Below are positions 1-8,601 of a stretch of 64,000 bases of DNA, piece after piece. Each line of letters begins with the position of its first letter. The stretch's first letter is position 1. This DNA is from Falseniella ignava CCUG 37419 (GTDB lineage: Bacteria > Bacillota > Bacilli > Lactobacillales > Aerococcaceae). Position numbers and translations under genes: made by a program. The notes under the pieces were generated by a model, which was not told the origin of the DNA, made no database searches, and saw only the letters and a program-made list of their open reading frames with translations. The DNA is taken from assembly GCF_000301055.1 (NCBI RefSeq), contig NZ_JH932300.1, positions 434,447 through 498,446 of the forward strand, written 5' to 3'.

Positions 1-1
1 T

Positions 2-604
2 GAATTGCTTGCAATCTTACTTCGAACTGGGACGCGACAAAAGAATGTATTTCATTTAGCAATGAAATTATTACATCATTTCGAGCATCTATATGGCCTT
101 AAAAATGCCAGTCTCGAAGAGTTGCAAGAAGTGTCTGGGATAGGACCTGTAAAAGCGGTGGAATTAAAAGCCGCAATCGAGTTAGGTGGTCGAATTCACC
201 GCGCAGAACTACCTAAGTTAGGGCATATTTTATCAACGCAAGATGCTGGGAAGTGGTTTATTAGTGAGATGGGTGATTTGCACCAAGAACATTTAAGTGT
301 TGTTTTTCTAAATTCTAAAAATCATATTATTCGTAAAAAAACTATTTTTATTGGAACCGTCAATAGTTCCGTAGCACATCCACGGGAAATTTTTAAAGAA
401 GCATGTAAGTATCCAACAGCACGGATGATTGTGGCCCATAATCATCCATCCGGAGATATTATGCCAAGCCAGGCAGACCTTTATTTTACCGAGCGGTTAA
501 TTCAATGCGGTGAACTGATGGGGATTGAGTTATTAGATCATTTAATTATCGGACATGACAAATATTTAAGTTTACGTGAAAAGACAAACGTATTTGATGA
601 ATAG
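2..604 (+). CDS. radC: RadC-family JAB/MPN-domain protein, 5' end cut by window edge
   Basis: The reading frame is open from the first bases of the window and already encodes the conserved RadC stretch ELLAILLRTG, so the true start lies upstream; the apparent TTG at base 5 is internal. Visible order: a helix-hairpin-helix-like region with SGIGPVKA, then the JAB/MPN metalloprotease-type domain with the metal motif HNHPSGD at about visible residues 146-152. RadC proteins are about 220-230 residues, so roughly 25-30 residues are missing. The molecular role of RadC is not settled; the old link to DNA repair is weak. The family call is firm; the function is not inferable from sequence alone. Confidence 0.9.
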   Translation, partial: ELLAILLRTGTRQKNVFHLAMKLLHHFEHLYGLKNASLEELQEVSGIGPVKAVELKAAIELGGRIHRAELPKLGHILSTQDAGKWFISEMGDLHQEHLSVVFLNSKNHIIRKKTIFIGTVNSSVAHPREIFKEACKYPTARMIVAHNHPSGDIMPSQADLYFTERLIQCGELMGIELLDHLIIGHDKYLSLREKTNVFDE

Positions 605-611
605 CTTTAAC

Positions 612-639
612 TTGCAATTATTTGACAGTATGCTACAAT
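612..639 (+). promoter_or_regulatory. Predicted promoter of the cold-shock gene
   Basis: An extended -10 (TG-C-TACAAT, hexamer at 634-639) lies 16 bases after a TTGCAA -35-like hexamer at 612-617. A TTGACA at 622-627 is too close to serve that -10. The implied 5' leader is about 100 nt, typical of cold-shock mRNAs whose leaders fold differently at low temperature. Confidence 0.5.
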
Positions 640-747
640 AATAATGTGTTTTTGTATTAGATTGATTGTTAGAGGTTTAACTCCAATTCATACTATGCAA
701 GAATATCAATAAAGAACATGCATTGCATGAATAGGAGGAATTAGCCC

Positions 748-948
748 ATGGCAGAAGGTAAAGTAAAATGGTTTAATGCAGAAAAAGGTTTTGGATTTAT
801 TGAACGTGAAGATGGAGATGACGTATTCGTTCATTTCTCAGCAATTCAAAGTGAAGGATTCAAAACTTTAGAAGAAGGTCAAGAAGTGACTTTTGATATT
901 GAAGAAGGCGCACGTGGCCCTCAAGCTGCAAACGTTGTAAAACAATAA
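748..948 (+). CDS. csp: Cold-shock protein, CspA family
   Basis: A 66-residue single cold-shock domain, full length for the family. RNP1 (KGFGFI, residues 13-18) and RNP2 (VFVHF, residues 26-30) form the nucleic-acid-binding face. CspA-type proteins are cytoplasmic RNA chaperones that melt secondary structure in mRNA during cold or growth transitions. The ribosome site AGGAGG lies just upstream of ATG 748. The gene has its own promoter and is closed by a hairpin terminator at 970, so it is monocistronic. Nothing in the sequence tells whether it is cold-induced or constitutive. Confidence 0.95.
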   Translation: MAEGKVKWFNAEKGFGFIEREDGDDVFVHFSAIQSEGFKTLEEGQEVTFDIEEGARGPQAANVVKQ

Positions 949-969
949 TTTTAAAAACATTAAACATTT

Positions 970-1003
970 AAACCTACTATTTTTAGTAGGTTTTTAATTT
1001 TTT
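970..1003 (+). terminator. Intrinsic terminator after csp
   Basis: A perfect 10-bp stem (970-979 with 984-993), a 4-base T loop and a following T-rich run, directly after the csp stop. Confidence 0.85.
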
Positions 1004-1088
1004 ATTAAACAAAACAAGGATAGTAGTTTTCATTTGTTGAGTTTGCTATAATGGTTGAAGTATTACTACAGCACGGAGGGATGACGTA

Positions 1089-2093
1089 ATGATATTCAAT
1101 CGACAGCGCCTAGGTATTGATTTGGGCACCGTAAATACTGTAATTTATATTGAAGATCGCGGAGTCGCGCTAAGAGAGCCCTCATTAGTCGTAGTAGATC
1201 ATCAGACGAATCAAATAATTGCCTTTGGAAAAGAAGCCGCAGCAATGATTGGACATCTTCCAGAACATTGTGAAGTGATATCTCCCTTAGTGAATGGTGT
1301 TATTGCCCATTTGAATTATACTAAAGAAATGCTCGCATTTTTTATTCGTAAAGCTTTGATCCGAAAATTGTCTAATCCTGATGTTGTTATCTGTGTGCCT
1401 AGCAACATTACTAAATTAGAACATAAAGCTTTAACTGATACGATCAAAGGTTTGGGAATCACTCGTGCGATGATTATTGAAGAACCCTATGCTGCAGCAC
1501 TAGGTGCAAAGTTAAATATAGAAGCAGCTGAAGGACAATTAATTTGTGATATTGGCGGAGGTACGACCGATATTGCGATTTTATCATATCAACACATTAT
1601 AAAATCACAGATGCTCAAAATAGCTGGCAATCAATTTGATGATGCCATTCGGATGGCAATCCGTCAACATTATCAAATTAAAGTTTCGCCAGAAGATGCT
1701 GAGGCATTAAAAATCAAATTAGCTAGCGCAATCGTGTTTGATGACGAGAGAGAAATTTCTGAAAAAGTTCAAGGACGTCATATTGTGACACAATTGCCAA
1801 CTGAACAAGCGATTACGAAGCAATTTATCTTAGAATCCATTGATCCTTTATTTTTAGAGATTATTACAGCGATTCAAAAAGTTTTAGAATTAGTGGATGT
1901 TGAATTATCCGTTGACATCTTATCTAATGGTATTACCTTAACGGGAGGCGGCGCTTTACTCCCACGTCTTGGTGAAAGAATTGAAAAAGTGTTAAAAATT
2001 CCGGTAAATATAACAGATTCACCGTTAGATGCTGTTGCGATGGGGGCGGGACAATTGATTAAAAATATGACCTCAATGAGCAAACAGGGATAA
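1089..2093 (+). CDS. mreB: Rod-shape protein MreB/Mbl family
   Basis: A 334-residue actin-like ATPase. The phosphate-1 motif IDLGTVNT (residues 10-17), phosphate-2 motif DIGGGTTD (about 153-160) and adenosine motif LTGGGALLPRL (about 284-294) are all present. MreB forms membrane-bound filaments that direct lateral wall synthesis together with MreC, MreD and RodA; mreC and mreD follow at once and rodA is at 38.65 kb. A GGAGGG ribosome site precedes ATG 1089. The N-terminal region looks divergent from textbook MreB, so an MreB versus Mbl assignment is not attempted. Confidence 0.9.
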   Translation: MIFNRQRLGIDLGTVNTVIYIEDRGVALREPSLVVVDHQTNQIIAFGKEAAAMIGHLPEHCEVISPLVNGVIAHLNYTKEMLAFFIRKALIRKLSNPDVVICVPSNITKLEHKALTDTIKGLGITRAMIIEEPYAAALGAKLNIEAAEGQLICDIGGGTTDIAILSYQHIIKSQMLKIAGNQFDDAIRMAIRQHYQIKVSPEDAEALKIKLASAIVFDDEREISEKVQGRHIVTQLPTEQAITKQFILESIDPLFLEIITAIQKVLELVDVELSVDILSNGITLTGGGALLPRLGERIEKVLKIPVNITDSPLDAVAMGAGQLIKNMTSMSKQG

Positions 2094-2124
2094 TTTGAGA
2101 TTACAATATATAAGGATGAATAAA

Positions 2125-2967
2125 ATGTTAAATAATAAAAAAATAATTGGAGCCTTGATTGGAAGTATCGTGGTTATCGCGTTACTATTTTACTCCATAA
2201 CCAACGGTACAAGTAATGTTATATCAAGTGCCTTTAATGAAACAGGGGCTTGGGTAGGACGAGTCTTTTCAAATCCAGTCAATGGCGTAGTGCGTTTTGT
2301 CGATTCAATCGATAATTTAATTAATACTCACGAAGAAAATCAACGTTTGAAGTTGAAAATTGATGAAATTGATGAGCTTCAAGTGAAAGTGGTTGATTTA
2401 GAAACTGAAAATGAGAAGATGCGTCAGGAATTAAAATTAACTGAAGTTCTAGGAAATTATGATATTATTCATGGCACCGTTATTTCACGAAATCCAGACC
2501 AATGGATGGAAACATTGACGATTAACTTAGGACAAAATGATGGCATCACTAAGGATATGGCTGTGATGGCAGGGAATGGTCTTATCGGACGAATTGTTGA
2601 GGTGAATCCAACCAGTTCTAAAGTTGAATTATTGACAACACAACAACAGAACAATAGTATGGTAGCAGCACGTGTTCAAACCCAAGGGGAGTCCTCAGCG
2701 AATGGGGTTATTAGTAGTTATAATCGCCGGAACGGACATTACTTAATGACACAGGTTGATCCATCTGCAGAAATTATGCCGGGGGATATGGTGATTACAT
2801 CTGGTCTGGGTGGTGTGATTCCAAGTCGTTTATTGATTGGGAAAGTAGCGGAGACTTATATGGATGAGTATGGGCTCTTTCAAGTTGTCGAAGTGATTCC
2901 GGCTGGTGAAATGACGGATATTCGTTTTGTGACCGTTATTCGTCGAGAAGGGCGGAATGAATCTTGA
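2125..2967 (+). CDS. mreC: Rod-shape-determining protein MreC
   Basis: One N-terminal membrane helix (about residues 7-27), a coiled coil (about 60-105) and then the beta-rich extracellular MreC domain. MreC is an elongasome scaffold thought to activate RodA-PBP2. The open frame reaches back to TTG 2095, but AAGGA at 2112-2116 sits 8 bases before ATG 2125, which is chosen; ATG 2116 is inside that ribosome site. The gene starts about 30 nt after the mreB stop and shares a TGATG junction with mreD. Product is about 280 residues, normal for the family. Confidence 0.9.
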   Translation: MLNNKKIIGALIGSIVVIALLFYSITNGTSNVISSAFNETGAWVGRVFSNPVNGVVRFVDSIDNLINTHEENQRLKLKIDEIDELQVKVVDLETENEKMRQELKLTEVLGNYDIIHGTVISRNPDQWMETLTINLGQNDGITKDMAVMAGNGLIGRIVEVNPTSSKVELLTTQQQNNSMVAARVQTQGESSANGVISSYNRRNGHYLMTQVDPSAEIMPGDMVITSGLGGVIPSRLLIGKVAETYMDEYGLFQVVEVIPAGEMTDIRFVTVIRREGRNES

Positions 2968-3509
2968 TGAAATTTAATCGCTGGCATCGTCTAAAGTGGA
3001 CGATTCCACTTATATTATTTTTGACAACGATTATTGATGCGGTCCTACCGGCTATTTTTCCAAAAGCCTTTATCAGTCCAGGTCAGATCATTATTCCGCA
3101 TATTACGCTATACTTTATCATTGTTTTTGCGTTTTATTTTCGAGATAGCAATATCTTGCTGTATAGTTTTATTTTCGGATTATTTTACGATTCGTATAAT
3201 ACAATGATTTTAGGGTTATATGCCGCAATATATTTTATCATTGCTTATTCCGTCGTCCATACGAAAAAATATTTCCCTAAAAATAGTTGGATTTTAGCTT
3301 CATTCTTTGTCATTTCGTTTGCTCTATTAGACTTAATTGTCTATTTGTTCTATCTCAAGTTTGGCTATACTACGATCGGAATCAATACATTCCTGGCCAG
3401 TCGATTGGCTCCAACATTTATCTTTAATATTGTGCTGATTATTGTATTATATTATCCGACTAAGTGGGTATTAAGGCAGTTAGGTTATGAAGACTATTTA
3501 ATTTTTTAA
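2967..3509 (+). CDS. mreD: Rod-shape-determining protein MreD
   Basis: A highly hydrophobic protein of about 180 residues with five or six predicted membrane helices, directly after mreC, which is the standard position of mreD. The pattern FGLFYDSYNTMILGLYA fits the conserved central MreD segment. ATG 2967 overlaps the last base of the mreC TGA stop, implying translational coupling; an in-frame TTG at 2964 is possible but less likely. MreD is an essential but poorly understood membrane partner of MreC in the elongasome. Confidence 0.85.
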   Translation: MKFNRWHRLKWTIPLILFLTTIIDAVLPAIFPKAFISPGQIIIPHITLYFIIVFAFYFRDSNILLYSFIFGLFYDSYNTMILGLYAAIYFIIAYSVVHTKKYFPKNSWILASFFVISFALLDLIVYLFYLKFGYTTIGINTFLASRLAPTFIFNIVLIIVLYYPTKWVLRQLGYEDYLIF

Positions 3510-3514
3510 ACACA

Positions 3515-3553
3515 AAAAGGATTAACTTCCACTGGAAGTTAATCCTTTTATAT
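3515..3553. terminator. Bidirectional terminator between mreD and the AGCS gene
   Basis: A 16-bp perfect inverted repeat (3515-3530 with 3534-3549), a 3-base loop, A-rich on the left and T-rich on the right, so it can end transcripts from both convergent genes. Confidence 0.85.
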
Positions 3554-3562
3554 TGCATGGAA

Positions 3563-4990
3563 CTAATGAAGCGATTCGTATTGGTAATGATAGTGAAGCG
3601 CTTCGCCATTTTTGATCTGGTAATCGTAGTCTTCGGTAAGTTTTTTCGCTTCCTTAACTAAGATATAGAGACCAATAATATTCGGGATAACCATCAGGCC
3701 GTTGAACAAGTCGGCTAACTCCCAAACAAATCCAATTTCTAATACTGTTCCGATAATAATGAATCCAAATACTAAAATTTGATAGATACGAACAGCAATC
3801 GGTGATTTGAATAAGTACTTAATATTCGCTTCTCCGAAGTAGTACCATCCAATTACCGTTGTGAAAGCGAAGAAGAGCAAGGCGATGGCTAAGAATTTAC
3901 CACCGATACCAGGGATTGCGGTGTTAAACGCTTGCATTGTAATTTGTGCCCCAGCAATACCTTCAACTTTATATGATTCTGTTACTAAAATAATTAAAGC
4001 AGTTGCAGTACATACAACCATCGTATCAATAAATACTCCAATCATCGCAACAGAACCTTGGACAACAGGGTGTGGAACGTCGGCTACACCATGTGAGTTT
4101 GGTGTTGAACCCATCCCTGCTTCGTTAGAGAAGAGCCCACGAGCAACCCCATAACGAATTGCAGTACGAATGGAGTAACCAGCAACCCCACCTACAACCG
4201 CTTCGGTTTTGAAGGCTTCTTCAAAAATTAATTTCAATGTTGGGACAAGATGACTTGAATAAGTAACAATAATTACAATTGCTGCAATAAAGTAAATAAA
4301 TGCCATAATAGGTACGACTAATTCAGCGAATTTACCAATTCGACTCATCCCACCGATAAAGATTAATGCCGAAGCGACGGCTAAAGCGATTCCGATTGGT
4401 AAGTGTGGAATATTGAATGCTTCTGTCATTACACTGGCAATGGAGTTCGATTGGGTCATATTCCCGATAAATCCAAGCGCCACGATAATTAAAACTGAGA
4501 AAGCACCCGCTAAGAACTTACCAAAACCACCTAAGTTATGATTTTTAAGACCTTGACTTAAGTAGAAAGCAGGTCCTGCAACGAGTTCACCATTGCGTGT
4601 TTGACGGTATTTTTGAGCAAGTAATGCTTCGACGAAAATCGTTCCCATACCAACAAGCGCAGTAATCCACATCCAGAAGATCGCTCCAGGTCCCCCAGTA
4701 AGGATCGCTCCAGCAACCCCACCAATGTTCCCCGTACCGACCTGTGCAGCTACGGCAGTTGCTAATGATTGGAAAGAAGACATTGAACCCTCTTTGTTAC
4801 TCTTGTCACGCTTAAAAATTTGACCAAAACTGTTATCCCAACCTAATTTAGATTTTTTAAATTGCGGGAAACCTAAGTATAATGTCGATAATAACCCAAA
4901 ACCGATTAATATGATCATCATCGGCCATCCCCATAGTTGTTTATTGATTGCTTTAACTATGGGATCTATCGTCTGAAGAAAATTATCCAT
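3563..4990 (-). CDS. AGCS-family amino acid:cation symporter
   Basis: A 475-residue polytopic membrane protein of the alanine/glycine:cation symporter family. The signature GTGNIGGVAGAI is at residues 85-96 and the second conserved block GLFSNEAGMGSTPNSH lies in the middle of the protein. Family members import alanine, glycine or glutamine with sodium or protons. The ribosome site AAGGAGG lies well placed before ATG. The gene is transcribed alone, convergent with mreD, from a promoter at 5097-5125. A second, diverged AGCS gene is at 7052; substrate cannot be assigned. Confidence 0.92.
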   Translation of the reverse strand: MDNFLQTIDPIVKAINKQLWGWPMMIILIGFGLLSTLYLGFPQFKKSKLGWDNSFGQIFKRDKSNKEGSMSSFQSLATAVAAQVGTGNIGGVAGAILTGGPGAIFWMWITALVGMGTIFVEALLAQKYRQTRNGELVAGPAFYLSQGLKNHNLGGFGKFLAGAFSVLIIVALGFIGNMTQSNSIASVMTEAFNIPHLPIGIALAVASALIFIGGMSRIGKFAELVVPIMAFIYFIAAIVIIVTYSSHLVPTLKLIFEEAFKTEAVVGGVAGYSIRTAIRYGVARGLFSNEAGMGSTPNSHGVADVPHPVVQGSVAMIGVFIDTMVVCTATALIILVTESYKVEGIAGAQITMQAFNTAIPGIGGKFLAIALLFFAFTTVIGWYYFGEANIKYLFKSPIAVRIYQILVFGFIIIGTVLEIGFVWELADLFNGLMVIPNIIGLYILVKEAKKLTEDYDYQIKNGEALHYHYQYESLH

Positions 4991-5096
4991 TTAAATAGCC
5001 TCCTTATTTTCAAAATTATTCAGATATTTCAACTAAAGCCAGATCTCCTTTCCAATATTTTTTTATAAATATGATAGCGCATACTTATATGATTTC

Positions 5097-5125
5097 ATTA
5101 TAGCACTGTTTTTTTTTAAAGTAAA
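5097..5125 (-). promoter_or_regulatory. Predicted promoter of the first AGCS gene
   Basis: Minus-strand extended -10 TG-C-TATAAT (hexamer 5097-5102) with TTTACT as -35 (5120-5125) and a 17-base spacer. It implies a leader of about 100 nt in which I recognise no known riboswitch. This accounts for the left part of the 367-base gap 4991-5357. Confidence 0.6.
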
Positions 5126-5201
5126 TTAGAAATTAAAAGATCATGAGTTTCTTTTAACATTATATCGAGTCTCTCAGACACTCAATTAAGTTATTTATGA
5201 T

Positions 5202-5230
5202 TTGACAAGCGTGAATAATTTTGTTAATAT
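5202..5230 (+). promoter_or_regulatory. Promoter of rplU-prp-rpmA
   Basis: A consensus-like promoter: TTGACA at 5202-5207, a 17-base spacer and TAATAT at 5225-5230. It sits just before the structured L21 leader. Confidence 0.75.
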
Positions 5231-5236
5231 TTGTCT

Positions 5237-5357
5237 GTTGTATTTGTGCACCCAACTGCAACCGCTCAGGTAAAGTTTAAGAATTGGCAGCAATCACTTT
5301 ACATGGCGAGTATCGGTGTAGGATATCTATCCTTAAAATAATATAGGAGGTGCTTAA
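5237..5357 (+). promoter_or_regulatory. Probable L21 ribosomal-protein leader
   Basis: About 120 nt of untranslated RNA between a strong promoter and rplU. Bacilli commonly carry a structured L21 leader here, thought to mediate autoregulation by the ribosomal protein. The call rests on position, length and short complementary segments (for example GGTAAAGT with ACTTTACAT), not on a covariance search. The leader ends in the ribosome site TAGGAGGTG before ATG 5358. Confidence 0.6.
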
Positions 5358-5666
5358 ATGTACGCAATTATTAAAACAGGTGGTAAGCAACTGAAAGTAG
5401 AAGTAGGTCAAACAATTTTTGTTGAAAAATTAGACGCTGCTGAAGGAGACAAAGTTACTTTTGATGAAGTTGTCTTCGTTGGTGGAGATTCTGTTAAAGT
5501 TGGTAAACCATTCGTTGAAGGTGCGACAGTCGAAGCTACGGTAGAAAAGCAAGGTCGCGGTAAGAAAGTAACAATCTTCAAATACCGTCGTCGCAAAGAC
5601 TCTAGCTCCAAAAAAGGTCATAGACAACCTTATACTAAGCTGGTAGTTGACGCGATTAACGCTTAA
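5358..5666 (+). CDS. rplU: Ribosomal protein L21 (bL21)
   Basis: A 102-residue protein starting [14 protein letters not shown] and containing [19 protein letters not shown], both hallmarks of bL21, a large-subunit protein that binds 23S rRNA. It is first in the conserved Bacilli order rplU-prp-rpmA, and prp begins 2 bases after its stop, so the genes are co-transcribed and probably translationally coupled. It has a strong ribosome site (AGGAGGTG). Length is normal. Confidence 0.97.
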   Translation: MYAIIKTGGKQLKVEVGQTIFVEKLDAAEGDKVTFDEVVFVGGDSVKVGKPFVEGATVEATVEKQGRGKKVTIFKYRRRKDSSSKKGHRQPYTKLVVDAINA

Positions 5667-5668
5667 TA

Positions 5669-6016
5669 ATGATTCAAATTGAATTTGAGAGTGAGAAAGA
5701 GACGATAAAATCCGTTACAGTATCTGGCCACGCTAATTATAGCGAGTATGGTGAAGATATAATCTGTGCAGCGGTATCGAGTCAAATTATTTCGGTTGAA
5801 AATTCTTTGCAGTTGTTGATAGATCATCAACTAGAAACGGAAGCGGATGAGCAGCAAGGAGGTTTTGTAAAAATAACATTGCCTGATGAATTGACTCGTT
5901 CTCAAGCTCATGATAGTCAAGTTTTGCTAAAGCATTTATATTTAGCATATCAAGTCTTAGCTGATAATTATCCAGAATATATTCAGCTAAATAATCATCA
6001 AGTTAACCAACAATAG
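5669..6016 (+). CDS. prp: Ribosomal-processing cysteine protease Prp
   Basis: A 115-residue protein (YsxB type) with the catalytic pair His21 ([12 protein letters not shown]) and Cys33 (DIICAAVSS). In Firmicutes, Prp removes the N-terminal extension of ribosomal protein L27 during ribosome assembly, and its gene lies between rplU and rpmA as here. The substrate with a matching extension is encoded 11 bases downstream. Length and motifs are normal; the assignment is confident. Confidence 0.93.
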   Translation: MIQIEFESEKETIKSVTVSGHANYSEYGEDIICAAVSSQIISVENSLQLLIDHQLETEADEQQGGFVKITLPDELTRSQAHDSQVLLKHLYLAYQVLADNYPEYIQLNNHQVNQQ

Positions 6017-6027
6017 GAGGTGCAACA

Positions 6028-6318
6028 ATGTTAAAATTAAATCTTCAATTATTTGCGACGAAAAAAGGTGGAGGTTCGACTCAAAATGGTCGTGACTCAA
6101 TTGCCAAACGTCTTGGCGCTAAAGCAGCGGATGGAGAAGTTATCACAGGTGGATCAATTATCTACCGTCAACGTGGTACAAAAATTCACCCAGGACATAA
6201 CGTAGGTCGTGGTGGCGATGATACATTATTCGCTAAAATTGATGGCGTTGTAAAATTCGAACGCAAAGGTAAAAACAAAAAACAAGTATCTGTTTATCCT
6301 GTAGCAATGGAAGCTTAG
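6028..6318 (+). CDS. rpmA: Ribosomal protein L27 with Prp-cleaved N-terminal extension
   Basis: A 96-residue bL27. The first nine residues MLKLNLQLF followed by ATKKGGG form the extension found in Firmicutes; Prp is expected to cut between Phe9 and Ala10, exposing the tail that reaches toward the peptidyl transferase centre. The rest ([21 protein letters not shown]) is typical L27. The AGGAGGTG ribosome site precedes ATG 6028 and a terminator follows at 6358. Confidence 0.97.
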   Translation: MLKLNLQLFATKKGGGSTQNGRDSIAKRLGAKAADGEVITGGSIIYRQRGTKIHPGHNVGRGGDDTLFAKIDGVVKFERKGKNKKQVSVYPVAMEA

Positions 6319-6357
6319 TTACTAGATTGATTCAGTACGAATAAAATAACAAAGGGT

Positions 6358-6403
6358 AACACTCATGTGAGGCAGTTTAGTGATCACATGGGTGTTTCTT
6401 TTT
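6358..6403 (+). terminator. Intrinsic terminator after rpmA
   Basis: A 13-base inverted repeat (6358-6370 with 6384-6396), 13-base loop, then a T-rich run. Confidence 0.8.
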
Positions 6404-6443
6404 ATTATCTGAAATCAAGAGGATAGCGATGATTGAAAGCGAA

Positions 6444-6472
6444 TTAGTATTTTTAATATTCTATGGTATAAT
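6444..6472 (+). promoter_or_regulatory. Predicted promoter of the membrane protein-AGCS pair
   Basis: Extended -10 TG-G-TATAAT (hexamer 6467-6472) with a weak -35 (TTAGTA, 6444-6449) 17 bases upstream. A start near 6479 rules out the upstream in-frame codon at 6478 as translation start of the next gene. Confidence 0.6.
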
Positions 6473-6507
6473 GAACGATGTATTTTAAAAAAATAGGAGG
6501 TGCAAGA

Positions 6508-7029
6508 ATGAATAATAAGTATTTGATTGGCTTACTAGCAGCCTTCGCTTCATTATTTAGTCTTCAAATTGGGACAGGTTATTTACGGGTGACACTCGGT
6601 ATTGTTATCGTTATTGTCGCACTGTTATCTAATCCAGCTCTCGATGTTTTATCTACAGTCGCAGTTTCAGGGGTGATGGTCTTTTTAATGCGAGTATTCG
6701 TATCGGTTTTATCAACCCACGAATTTTCGCCTAATTTAATTCTTTTATATGCTTTGGAATTATTGTTTTATTTAGGTTATGGCTTGTTCTTTAAATATTT
6801 AGTCCGAAACGAAAAGACTGGGAAAGAAAATTCACTGATTATCTTATTAATTTTATGTGACTTTGCAGGGAATACGATTGAATATTTAGTTCGTTTCTTC
6901 TTTGCGGATGGTGCATTGCTTCAGACGGATTTTACGTCATTATTCTTATCAGCATTTATTCGTTCAGCAGTAATTTGGTTAGTTTATGAATTTGTCGTAA
7001 CACCGCGTCAAATGACATCGGATGTTTAG
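6508..7029 (+). CDS. Uncharacterised 173-residue membrane protein
   Basis: Five or six hydrophobic helices cover nearly the whole protein; there is no soluble domain and no catalytic motif that I recognise. The start is set at ATG 6508, seven bases after a strong AGGAGGTG; the open frame extends to 6478 but that codon lies at the predicted transcription start. It is followed after 22 bases by an AGCS transporter and shares its promoter, so a role in transporter function or amino acid sensing is possible. It loosely recalls the membrane-sensor half of some histidine kinases, but no kinase part is present. Function unknown. Confidence 0.75.
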   Translation: MNNKYLIGLLAAFASLFSLQIGTGYLRVTLGIVIVIVALLSNPALDVLSTVAVSGVMVFLMRVFVSVLSTHEFSPNLILLYALELLFYLGYGLFFKYLVRNEKTGKENSLIILLILCDFAGNTIEYLVRFFFADGALLQTDFTSLFLSAFIRSAVIWLVYEFVVTPRQMTSDV

Positions 7030-7051
7030 ACAATAGGAGGAAATTTTATTT

Positions 7052-8464
7052 ATGGATGGGTTATTGAAGTTTGTTGAAATTGTCAATGTAATTTTGTGGG
7101 AATATGTTCTATTATTTGGTTTAGTTGGTTTAGGAATCTATTTAACGATTCGTCTCAAATTCCCACAATTTAAACGAGTATTTCCAGCGTTAGGCAGGAT
7201 GATTAAAGATATTAAGGATGGTGTGCCCGCACCTCCTGGTGGTATGACCCCCTTTCAATCTTTAGCCACAGCGATTGCTGCACAAGTTGGAACGGGGAAT
7301 ATTGTTGGGGTTGCCTCCGCGATTGCAGCAGGAGGACCTGGATCAGCCTTTTGGATGCTTTTATCAGCTTTCTTCGGAATGTCTACGATTTTTGCAGAAG
7401 GGGTTCTAGCGCAAGTTTATCGTCATCGTGATGACGAAGGTGAACTATGCGGGGGGCCAGCTTATTACATTAAAGATGGCTTGAAATCTAGCATTTTAGC
7501 AAAAGTTTTTGCGGTACTATGTATTTTAGCACTTGGTGTTGTTGGGATAATGGTTCAATCGAATTCCGTTATTGATTCGATTAATAGTGCTTTCGGAATT
7601 AACAAATCGATTGTAACGATTGCATTAATTGTTATTGTGGCATCCATCTTGTTAGGTGGAATGGATCGAATTGCTGCTTTTACTGAAAAAGTAGTTCCAA
7701 CAATGGCATTCCTTTATATCTTCTCAGCGCTACTTATTATCATTATGCATGCCGATAAATTCGGAGCCGCAATCGGTTATATTATCCAAGGGGCCTTTAC
7801 ACCGCAAGCAATTAGCGGGGGAGTGTTAGGTGTGACCGTTCAAGAGTCGATTCGTTTCGGCCTATCACGTGGACTCTTCTCGAACGAAGCTGGGATGGGA
7901 TCTACACCTCATTCACACGCTGTAGAGACGACGAAGCATCCGGCAGAACAAGGGTTTGTAGCGATGATTGGTGTATTTATTTCTACATTCTTAATTTGTA
8001 TGGCAACGGTATTGGTCAATATGTTATCAGGTAGTTATGACCTTACTGTACCTGCTAGCGAAATGACTTCTGTTGCGAATTTAATTACACAAACAGGATT
8101 TGAGAATTCATTCGGTACGTTAGGTGCAGGTTTCCTTTCAATCTCACTATCTTGTTTTGCGTTAACAACGATTGTGGGATGGTATTTCTTTGCCGAATCG
8201 AACATGAAGTTTTTAACGAATAATAAGTTTATTATTAAAAACTTTAAAATTGTCGCACTGTTCTTTATTTTCTGTGGTTTATTGGTAACACCTGGTTTAG
8301 TGTGGGACTTAGCAGATATGTTTATGGGATTAATGGCGGTGCCTAACTTAATCGCTATTTTCTTCCTAACAAACCAAGTTGTGCGTGTCTTGAAACATTA
8401 TGATGAACAGACTTTAGAAGGCCAATATCATTGGGAATATGAATATGAACATGAACATAACTAA
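7052..8464 (+). CDS. AGCS-family amino acid:cation symporter, second copy
   Basis: A 470-residue relative of the gene at 3563, with the family signature GTGNIVGVASAI at residues 80-91 and GLFSNEAGMGSTPHSH further on. It differs clearly along its length, so the two are not a recent duplication. AGCS proteins import small neutral amino acids with sodium or protons. The ribosome site AGGAGG lies about 10 bases before ATG 7052. It is second in a two-gene unit with the small membrane protein and is ended by the terminator at 8474. Substrate unknown. Confidence 0.92.
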   Translation: MDGLLKFVEIVNVILWEYVLLFGLVGLGIYLTIRLKFPQFKRVFPALGRMIKDIKDGVPAPPGGMTPFQSLATAIAAQVGTGNIVGVASAIAAGGPGSAFWMLLSAFFGMSTIFAEGVLAQVYRHRDDEGELCGGPAYYIKDGLKSSILAKVFAVLCILALGVVGIMVQSNSVIDSINSAFGINKSIVTIALIVIVASILLGGMDRIAAFTEKVVPTMAFLYIFSALLIIIMHADKFGAAIGYIIQGAFTPQAISGGVLGVTVQESIRFGLSRGLFSNEAGMGSTPHSHAVETTKHPAEQGFVAMIGVFISTFLICMATVLVNMLSGSYDLTVPASEMTSVANLITQTGFENSFGTLGAGFLSISLSCFALTTIVGWYFFAESNMKFLTNNKFIIKNFKIVALFFIFCGLLVTPGLVWDLADMFMGLMAVPNLIAIFFLTNQVVRVLKHYDEQTLEGQYHWEYEYEHEHN

Positions 8465-8473
8465 TGAACTTTC

Positions 8474-8519
8474 GTGTAACTTTATCTTCTTTTAGTAGAT
8501 AAAGTTACACATTTTTTTT
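8474..8519 (+). terminator. Intrinsic terminator after second AGCS gene
   Basis: A perfect 14-bp stem (8474-8487 with 8497-8510), 9-base loop, then eight Ts. Confidence 0.9.
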
Positions 8520-8527
8520 GCCTCAGG

Positions 8528-8533
8528 TATAAT
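8528..8533 (+). promoter_or_regulatory. Predicted -10 of the MATE gene
   Basis: TATAAT at 8528-8533. No clear -35 is seen. Initiation near 8540 makes the first in-frame start codons (8548, 8551) nearly leaderless and favours a downstream start. Confidence 0.45.
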
Positions 8534-8601
8534 GTTAAAATGAATGAGTGATGAATCTTATATCATTCAGTGAATCTATAATGAATTTGGTGATGTTTTT
8601 A

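Noticed and set aside
622..627. TTGACA as -35 of the csp promoter
   Set aside because: Only 6 bases from the strong extended -10, too close; another hexamer fits better.
4991..5096. Riboswitch (for example glycine) in the leader of the first AGCS gene
   Set aside because: I could not recognise the conserved core of any amino acid riboswitch in the roughly 100-nt leader.
5408..5627. Two minus-strand frames inside rplU
   Set aside because: Shadows of the L21 gene; the protein-coding evidence is all on the plus strand.
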